From the NCBI GenBank assembly GCA_003140705.1, contig PLKU01000480.1:6310-12400 (forward strand): a DNA stretch of 6,091 nucleotides. The letters run 5' to 3'. Source of the stretch: Acidobacteriaceae bacterium. GTDB lineage: Bacteria > Acidobacteriota > Terriglobia > Terriglobales > Acidobacteriaceae. Below, piece by piece: positions 1 through 4,568 of the stretch. The first letter of the stretch is position 1; each line of letters starts with the position of its first letter. The notes under the pieces are model-generated. The model was not told the origin of the DNA. It saw only the letters and a program-made list of their open reading frames with translations, and did no database searches. Made by a program: the position numbers and the translations under genes.

Positions 1-1387
1 GCGTGTTCACCAGCGAGCTGACCACCGCCGTGGCTGCGCCGGTTTGATAGGAACCTGTAGCAACGGGAATCTTTTCGCCGATGGTGAGGGTGGCCTTCTG
101 CGAATCGGTCGCCCGGATGCGTGGATTCTGCAGAATCTTTGTGGTCGAGTCAGTGAGCAGCAGGTTGGCTGTGGCCGAGCCGACGGTGACCGCGAAATCG
201 GTCGCCTTGAGGTGGGCAAGATCGTAGAGGGTCGGTGCCGTGGACGTGCCAGTTGTTCCAGTGGTGCCGGTAGTGGTGGTGGTGCTGGTGGATGTAGGCG
301 GTTGAAGCGCAATGCCTATGCTGCTGGGCCACTGAATGCCAAGTGTCTTCTCCCAGTTCTTGCTGACTTCAAGTACGGCGATATCGACCACAACTTCGGC
401 GCGCGCCTTATCAAGATCGTTGATGAGCTTTTGTGCCAACAGCAGTTCGTCTGGCGTACCGCGGCAGACGATGGCGTTCTGACTGGCTACACCGTAGACC
501 TTGAAGTTGCCGGCGAGCACGTTGCGGAGCGCGGTCTGAACGTCGTTCAAATCATTCTGTTGCCAGGCATTGGTAAGGTAGAAGGTCTGCACGGCCTGCT
601 CGTCGAGCTCGGTCCGCTTGGCACGGTTATTCTGGGCAACAAAAATGGTGTTCGAAGTTACGGGCCGCCAGAATGTGTTCGAAAGTGTGCCCACAATGCG
701 CAAGGCATCAAGCAACGACGAATTATTCAGGTCCACCTGGATTCGTTTGGAGGAGTATTCCGGGTCGAAGAGGATGTTGATGCCGGCGGCCTTGCCGATG
801 GCCTGATACACAACCTTTGAATCTTCGGTGTAATGCAGGGTGAGCGGCTCGTTGGAGAGCGGCTTGAGCAGAGCCGGCGCACCCATGGAGTCGACCTGAT
901 CCTGCGTTCCAGCCTCTTCGGCGAGACTGGTCTCGGCGGGCTCCGCAGCTTCACCATGCTTTTTCCTGAGCCGGGCGATCTCCTGCTGGGCTGCCTCGTT
1001 GCTGGAGTCGATTTCAGCGGCGTGGAGAAACTCAACCAGCGCGCCTTGCTCGTCGCCGCCGAGGAGCAGCTTGCGTCCCTTGGTGAGGTGCAGAGAAGAT
1101 GCAGATATCCGGACCCGGACCAGAGCGGTGCGGTAGGCCAGCTCTTTAGGCGCCTTGGCGTAGGCTTGCTGGTAATCATTGAGGGCGGTGTCGTAGTCTT
1201 CGCGCGCCTCAGCAACCTCGCCGTGCTTGAAAAGAGAGGCAGCCGATTCAGCATGCAGTTGCGCGCTCGCCAGAACAAATATGGCCAGTAGAGCGAACAG
1301 CCCAGTCCAGAGAGCCTGACCGGAGAGCACGCATCCCGAAACAACCCGAGCAATTGCGCGGCTTTTCTTCGAACTCCCACGCGTCAT
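1..1387 (-). CDS. Secretin-family outer-membrane channel protein with N-terminal TPR region (3' end cut by window)
   Basis: The frame is open from ATG at 1387 to the left edge, giving 462 codons with no stop. A basic N-terminus (residues 1-14) and a hydrophobic core (27-41) followed by LHA-ES suggest a signal peptide cleaved near residue 46. Residues 46-135 read as two TPR-like helical repeats, and 136-175 form a charged linker. Residues 180-252 resemble the secretin N0/STN domain, and 265-330 an N1-like domain. From about 331 (VVVDIAVLEV) the channel domain begins, with the typical ILQNPRIRATDSQKATL stretch at 418-434 followed by GEKIPV. Secretins form multimeric outer-membrane pores for type II secretion or type IV pili; which one cannot be decided here. 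A Thr-rich loop lies at 365-383. GGAG at 1397-1400 supports the start. The C-terminal half of the channel domain is missing, so intactness is unknown. Confidence 0.9.
   Translation of the reverse strand, partial: MTRGSSKKSRAIARVVSGCVLSGQALWTGLFALLAIFVLASAQLHAESAASLFKHGEVAEAREDYDTALNDYQQAYAKAPKELAYRTALVRVRISASSLHLTKGRKLLLGGDEQGALVEFLHAAEIDSSNEAAQQEIARLRKKHGEAAEPAETSLAEEAGTQDQVDSMGAPALLKPLSNEPLTLHYTEDSKVVYQAIGKAAGINILFDPEYSSKRIQVDLNNSSLLDALRIVGTLSNTFWRPVTSNTIFVAQNNRAKRTELDEQAVQTFYLTNAWQQNDLNDVQTALRNVLAGNFKVYGVASQNAIVCRGTPDELLLAQKLINDLDKARAEVVVDIAVLEVSKNWEKTLGIQWPSSIGIALQPPTSTSTTTTTGTTGTTGTSTAPTLYDLAHLKATDFAVTVGSATANLLLTDSTTKILQNPRIRATDSQKATLTIGEKIPVATGSYQTGAATAVVSSLVNT
239..295 (-). repeat. Low-complexity Thr/Gly/Ser-coding tract inside the secretin
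   Basis: On the minus strand this stretch is built mostly of ACC, ACT and GGC/GGA codons. It encodes residues 365-383 of the secretin, with 13 Thr, 3 Ser and 3 Gly and no other residue. It sits inside the channel domain between two segments that look conserved, so it is probably a flexible loop. The triplet pattern suggests replication slippage could change its length without breaking the frame. Confidence 0.75.
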
Positions 1388-1396
1388 AGAGCGGTT

Positions 1397-1400
1397 CTCC
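1397..1400 (-). promoter_or_regulatory. Ribosome binding site of the secretin gene
   Basis: GGAG on the minus strand lies 9 bases before the ATG at 1387. It supports this start over a possible GTG start at codon 20, which would remove the basic part of the signal peptide. Confidence 0.6.
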
Positions 1401-1502
1401 ACGTCAGATGACCTTTCCAGCTCTGCGCGCGGTGGCTTTTCATGCTGCAAAATCCACTGAGCGATGTTACTTCGGGGTAAAGCAATTGGATAACCGCTTT
1501 AG

Positions 1503-1587
1503 CCGGCCCGCGCTGAACAACGGGAGCTTGCGGGCTGCCTTGGCTACCCCAGACGCGAATTTTACTGCGATTTCCGCAGCGGGCCGG
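1503..1587. repeat. Inverted repeat with nested hairpins in the secretin-smpB intergenic region
   Basis: CCGGCCCGC at 1503-1511 is the exact reverse complement of GCGGGCCGG at 1579-1587, with 67 bases between. Inside, CTGCG (1565-1569) and CGCAG (1575-1579) form a 5-bp stem with a 5-base loop. Alternatively, GCCCGC (1506-1511) can pair with GCGGGC (1530-1535). Some pairings exclude each other, as in a switching leader, but GC-rich DNA yields such repeats by chance. No U-tract follows on either strand, so this is not a simple terminator. Confidence 0.4.
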
Positions 1588-1618
1588 ATCGAAAATATTT
1601 CTCATCCAACGATGCCCC

Positions 1619-1650
1619 ATTCTAGCAAAACCCATTGGTAACGTGTTCAA
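1619..1650 (-). promoter_or_regulatory. Possible minus-strand promoter for the secretin gene
   Basis: On the minus strand the sequence TGCTAGAAT (1619-1627) matches an extended -10 element (TGn plus TAGAAT, one mismatch to TATAAT). A TTGAAC at 1645-1650 resembles a -35 box, but the 20-base gap is longer than the usual 16-18, so the extended -10 would have to carry most of the activity. Transcription would begin near 1612, leaving a leader of about 225 bases that includes the inverted repeat. Confidence 0.25.
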
Positions 1651-1679
1651 AACAATTGCCGATGCTACGATGGAGGTTC

Positions 1680-1684
1680 GAGGA
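1680..1684 (+). promoter_or_regulatory. Ribosome binding site that decides the smpB start
   Basis: GAGGA lies 9 bases before ATG at 1694. In-frame alternatives are GTG at 1643 and ATG at 1670. Neither has a comparable purine-rich site at proper distance, and the residues they would add do not resemble SmpB. Confidence 0.6.
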
Positions 1685-1693
1685 TGCTTGCCG

Positions 1694-2245
1694 ATGGCTC
1701 GCCAAACCAGCCACGTCATAGTTCAACCAGCTGCTCCCGGCCCCAACAAGCCGGTGCGGCCCCGCGACCCTGTGGCTTCTGGCGAGCGAGACGCTGCACA
1801 CAACCGAATTGCCAGCCATAACTACTTCCTGCTGGAGAAGTTCGAAGCAGGAATTGCCCTGCGCGGGACTGAAGTCAAGTCCATCCGCGAGGGCCAGGCG
1901 AACCTGAAAGACTCCTACGGCCTCATCAAGGACGGCGAGGCGTTTCTGCTGAACGTGCATATTGGTCCTTACTCGCATGGAAACATAGCCAACCACGACG
2001 CGACGCGCACGCGCAAGCTGCTCCTGCACCGCGAAGAGGTACGGAAGCTACTGTCCAAGACGCAGATCAAGGGCCACACGCTCATTCCCACCAGGCTCTA
2101 TTTTCGGAACGGCCGGGTCAAGTGCGAGCTTGCCGTAGCGAAGGGCAAGCAGGATTGGGACAAGCGCGAGACCGAAAAACGCCGCGAAGCCGACCGCGAG
2201 GCCCGCGCCGCCGTGAACGCCAGCAAACACCGGATGGGACGTTGA
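1694..2245 (+). CDS. smpB: SsrA (tmRNA)-binding protein SmpB
   Basis: SmpB binds tmRNA and brings it to ribosomes stalled on broken mRNA, where the nascent chain is tagged for proteolysis and the ribosome is released. From ATG at 1694 the product has 183 residues; E. coli SmpB has 160. The core starts near residue 37 (NRIASHNYFLLEKFEAG) and shows family signatures: GTEVKSIREGQANLKDSY at 58-75, the HD-TRTRKLLLH segment at 101-112, and IPTRLYFRNGRVKCELAVAKGK at 131-152. The basic tail (DKRETEKRREADREAR, 156-171) is the part that enters the empty mRNA channel. About 36 Pro- and Arg-rich residues precede the core. A GTG at 1643 would give 200 residues but has poorer start signals. pepA follows after 34 bases, probably in the same operon. 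No tmRNA gene lies in the window. Confidence 0.96.
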   Translation: MARQTSHVIVQPAAPGPNKPVRPRDPVASGERDAAHNRIASHNYFLLEKFEAGIALRGTEVKSIREGQANLKDSYGLIKDGEAFLLNVHIGPYSHGNIANHDATRTRKLLLHREEVRKLLSKTQIKGHTLIPTRLYFRNGRVKCELAVAKGKQDWDKRETEKRREADREARAAVNASKHRMGR

Positions 2246-2269
2246 GGGCGGAAACCCCAAGAATAGTAC

Positions 2270-2275
2270 GGAGGA
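2270..2275 (+). promoter_or_regulatory. Ribosome binding site of pepA
   Basis: GGAGGA lies 4 bases before ATG at 2280. It is a strong Shine-Dalgarno sequence in the 34-base smpB-pepA gap, which leaves little room for a separate promoter and supports co-transcription. Confidence 0.7.
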
Positions 2276-2279
2276 AACG

Positions 2280-4013
2280 ATGAAGACCCACCTCTCATTT
2301 GCCAATCTTGCCGGAATTGAGACAGAACTGCTGGCGGTCATGGCTGCAGACGCACAGACATCAAAAGCGGCAGACGCCAAGCCCCAGCCCGTTTTGCTGA
2401 CGACCGATGAAACGGTCAAGTCAGCCGCGGCTGCGGTGCTGGCAAGTGGCGAATACAAGGCCGGCGCCAACGAAACGTTGCTGGTGCACGCCCCCGCCGG
2501 ACTGGCCGCCAAGCGCCTGCTCATCGTCGGCCTGGGCAAACAAGGCAAAGCCACGGTGCACGGGATACGCAACGCAGCGGGGACTGCGGTTCGATTCACG
2601 AAGCCGCGGGGGATCCGGGAGCTGGTCTTTGCACTGCCGCAACCGGCGGCACCTGTTGTGCCCGAGCCCATTCCCACGCCAGCGCCAGCGCCGGAGCCGG
2701 TGGAGCCAGAGGCTAAGGTTGCGGAGCCGGCACCACCACAGCCGGCAGCAGCATTCGACCTGCCGGAGCATTCACTTGTTTTGCCGGAACCAGAGCCGCT
2801 CCCACCCCCACCGGAGCCATTAGCCGCCGCACCAGAGCCCGAGCCTGTGCCCGCTCCTGCTCCGGAGCCGCCCGATCCGCTGACCGCAGGACCGAGCGTT
2901 CGCGCCGCCATTGAAGGTGCTTTTGTGGGCGACTTCGACCCTGACACTTATCGGAGCGACCGCAAGGACCAGAGCGTTCAATCGTTCACGCTGGCGGCCG
3001 GCGCTCACTCGGACCAGGATGCCGCCAAGTCCGCATTTGCCGAAGGTGTGATTGTGGGCGAGAGCCAGAATTTTACCCGCGCGCTGGTGAACGAGCCGGG
3101 CAACAAGCTGACGCCGATGATCCTTGGGCGCCGCTCTGCACAGATGGCCGAGGAAGTGGGCCTGGGATGGTCACTGTTCTCGACGGAGAAGATCCAGGAA
3201 CTGAAGATGGGCGCATTCTGGAGCGTCGCTCAAGGCTCAGAGGAGCCGCCCGCGTTGATTGTGCTGCGCTATGAGCCGGCGGGCGTAACGGACGGCCCGG
3301 TGCTGGGCCTGGTTGGCAAGGGAATTACGTTCGACACCGGTGGCATTTCAATCAAGCCTTCAGACAACATGGAGAAGATGAAGTACGACATGGCGGGCGG
3401 TGCGGCCATGTTGGGAGCCATGCGCGCCATTGCGCTGCTGAAGCCGAAGGTCCGGGTGATTGGCGTGGTTTGCGCTGCAGAGAACATGCCAGACGGCAAG
3501 GCCTACAAACCTGGCGACGTGGAGACGGCCATGTCTGGGAAGACGATTGAGATTATCAACACCGACGCTGAAGGCCGGCTGGTGCTGGCCGATGGCCTTG
3601 CCTACGCGAAGCAGCTGGGCGCGACTCACCTTATTGATGCGGCGACGCTGACCGGTGCTTGCGTGGTTGCACTTGGCATGGCGAATGCCGGTGTCTTCTC
3701 AAACAATGACGAGAGCTACGGCAAGTTCGACGCGGCGCTTGAAACCTCCGGCGAGAAGTTCTGGCGGTTGCCGCTTGGCGAAGAGTATGCCGAGCAGATC
3801 AAGAGCGACATTGGCGACATCAAAAACACCGGCGGCCGCTGGGGCGGGGCGAGCACAGCGGCGGAGTTCCTAAGGGTGTTTGCGGAAGATACGCCGTGGA
3901 TTCACCTGGACATCGCGGGTATGGCCTGGGTGGAAGACTCTCGGCCCTATATTGCCAAGGGACCAAGCGGGGTTGCTGTCCGGTCGATCCTGGAGTGGGT
4001 CAGGAGCTTTTAG
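2280..4013 (+). CDS. pepA: Leucyl aminopeptidase, M17 family, with a Pro/Glu-rich insert in the N-terminal domain
   Basis: This cytosolic aminopeptidase removes N-terminal residues from peptides using two metal ions and normally forms a hexamer. The product has 577 residues against 503 in E. coli PepA. The catalytic domain is intact: K347, D352, K359 and D370 in VGKGITFDTGGISIKP and MKYDMAGG, then D429, E431 and R433 in NTDAEGRL (427-434). Their spacing equals that of E. coli K270, D275, K282, D293, D352, E354 and R356, so all expected metal and active-site residues are present. The N-terminal domain (1-119) ends at ELVFALP, and the fold resumes near 206 (VRAAIEGAFVGDFDPDTYRSDRK). Between them residues 120-205 contain 34 prolines plus many Glu and Ala. 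The shift of 77 residues relative to E. coli at the active site matches an insert of about this size. It ends 36 bases from the stop of the convergent PH-like gene; no clear terminator is visible between them. Confidence 0.97.
   Translation: MKTHLSFANLAGIETELLAVMAADAQTSKAADAKPQPVLLTTDETVKSAAAAVLASGEYKAGANETLLVHAPAGLAAKRLLIVGLGKQGKATVHGIRNAAGTAVRFTKPRGIRELVFALPQPAAPVVPEPIPTPAPAPEPVEPEAKVAEPAPPQPAAAFDLPEHSLVLPEPEPLPPPPEPLAAAPEPEPVPAPAPEPPDPLTAGPSVRAAIEGAFVGDFDPDTYRSDRKDQSVQSFTLAAGAHSDQDAAKSAFAEGVIVGESQNFTRALVNEPGNKLTPMILGRRSAQMAEEVGLGWSLFSTEKIQELKMGAFWSVAQGSEEPPALIVLRYEPAGVTDGPVLGLVGKGITFDTGGISIKPSDNMEKMKYDMAGGAAMLGAMRAIALLKPKVRVIGVVCAAENMPDGKAYKPGDVETAMSGKTIEIINTDAEGRLVLADGLAYAKQLGATHLIDAATLTGACVVALGMANAGVFSNNDESYGKFDAALETSGEKFWRLPLGEEYAEQIKSDIGDIKNTGGRWGGASTAAEFLRVFAEDTPWIHLDIAGMAWVEDSRPYIAKGPSGVAVRSILEWVRSF
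2637..2894 (+). repeat. Low-complexity Pro/Glu/Ala-coding tract inside pepA
   Basis: This stretch encodes PepA residues 120-205. It is built of degenerate, non-tandem units around CCGGAGCC and CCAGAGCC, for example near 2691, 2720, 2789, 2811, 2831 and 2861. They give repeated Pro-Glu-Pro and Pro-Ala-Pro steps, acidic overall with one Lys and no Arg. The reading frame is kept across the whole tract, which argues for a real in-frame expansion rather than assembly noise. The antisense reading gives a long Gly/Ser-rich frame that is only its shadow. Confidence 0.8.
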
Positions 4014-4049
4014 GTGCTGGTGAGAAGGGCGCCCGGGGACAAGGCTCTG

Positions 4050-4524
4050 TCATATCAGCCCTAGGGTGTGCTTCTTGTCAAGATCGGGTAAGTTCGAAAT
4101 CCATTTTTTCCACTCTTCATCGAAGGAGTAGAACTTCTCGATGGCCAGAGGCTTGTCTGTAGAGGACTTCGGCATGGAGGTTGTGTAGGCAATCCCGCGA
4201 TCCCAAGTTGTCTTGAAGCCCAGAATTGCATTCTTTGGTAAGGTGCGGGTGGACCACACACCTCTTAAGGAAACAGTATCTCGATCATCTATCAGGGCTG
4301 AGCGAGATGCTCTGGCTAGCAGATAAACTGCTCCGAGTAGAAGGGGTCCCCCGGCCTTCTGGGATCTTTGGTCCAAAATCGCCAAAAAGGCTATCTGAGT
4401 GGCGCGCTACAAGGAGGGTCCCGAAAAGGATCGCCGCAGGAGCCTGAAAGCGGTACACAAATAGAAACCAAGGGCTAAATCGGTAGATTCTCCTGTCGCT
4501 CGGTCCGCTCTGAAATTCCACCAT
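4050..4524 (-). pseudogene. Small membrane protein with putative bacterial PH-like domain, split by a frameshift
   Basis: Two overlapping minus-strand frames look like halves of one gene. The first starts at ATG 4524 with a good ribosome site and encodes a hydrophobic segment (about residues 18-40, FSPWFLFVYRFQAPAAILFG). After FGPKIPEG it runs into an unconvincing tail and stops at 4285. The second frame continues from the same point with a weaker hydrophobic stretch (PLLLGAVYLLARAS), then SALIDDRDTVSLRGVW, RTLPKNAILGF and a C-terminal EEWKKWISNLPDLD, ending with TGA at 4050-4052. Removing one base from the C5 run at 4348-4352 joins them into 157 residues. The pattern (membrane segments, then a beta-rich DD-TVSLRG...LP...I segment and a W...LPDLD end) recalls bacterial PH-like domain proteins, but this assignment is from memory. 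It may be a true pseudogene or a sequencing error. It lies 44 bases downstream of argS on the same strand. Confidence 0.6.
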
Positions 4525-4530
4525 GGACAA

Positions 4531-4535
4531 CTCCC
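4531..4535 (-). promoter_or_regulatory. Ribosome binding site of the PH-like membrane protein gene
   Basis: GGGAG on the minus strand lies 6 bases before ATG at 4524. It favours this start over the in-frame GTG at 4545 and indicates that the upstream frame was a translated gene. Confidence 0.55.
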
Positions 4536-4537
4536 GC

Positions 4538-4556
4538 GTGTGCACTATTGTGCCAC
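4538..4556. other. Small hairpin between argS and the PH-like gene
   Basis: GCAC (4542-4545) and GTGC (4550-4553) flank a TATT loop, and GTG (4538-4540) with CAC (4554-4556) extends the stem past one bulged T to 7 bp. No T-tract follows on the minus strand, so it is not a typical intrinsic terminator. It sits just upstream of the next ribosome binding site and could be a processing or attenuation element, or chance. Confidence 0.25.
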
Positions 4557-4568
4557 AGAGCCCGGGGC

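Larger units (their letters stand above)
1388..1693. other. Divergent intergenic region between the secretin gene and smpB
   Basis: About 306 bases separate the two divergent starts. No tRNA or other RNA gene is recognisable. It contains a 9-base perfect inverted repeat (1503-1511 with 1579-1587), a short hairpin (1565-1579), a possible extended -10 on the minus strand (1619-1627) and only a poor plus-strand promoter candidate: TTTCCG at 1571-1576, a 17-base gap, then AATATT at 1594-1599. A minus-strand open frame also crosses it and ends at the secretin start codon; this is treated as a finding, not a gene. Confidence 0.7.

Noticed and set aside
44..820. 258-codon plus-strand open frame
   Set aside because: It lies wholly antisense to the secretin frame, which has clear domain signatures, and its own product has no recognisable pattern.
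727..1380. 217-codon minus-strand frame starting at GTG 1380
   Set aside because: It overlaps the secretin in another frame on the same strand and gives an Arg/Ser/Pro-rich product typical of an off-frame reading of GC-rich coding DNA.
1325..1387. Lipobox-like VSGC at secretin residues 16-19
   Set aside because: The hydrophobic core follows the Cys instead of preceding it, so it does not fit a lipoprotein signal; a normal signal peptide ending near residue 46 is better.
2048..2947. 299-codon minus-strand frame rich in Gly and Ser
   Set aside because: It is the antisense shadow of smpB's 3' end and the Pro/Glu tract of pepA; Gly/Ser richness follows directly from the complement of Pro and Glu/Ala codons.
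4014..4049. Terminator between the convergent pepA and PH-like genes
   Set aside because: The only palindrome, GGGCGCCC at 4027-4034, has no loop and no adjacent T-tract on either strand.
4226..4447. 73-codon plus-strand frame in the pepA-argS interval
   Set aside because: It is antisense to the split PH-like gene, has no convincing ribosome site and no recognisable product.
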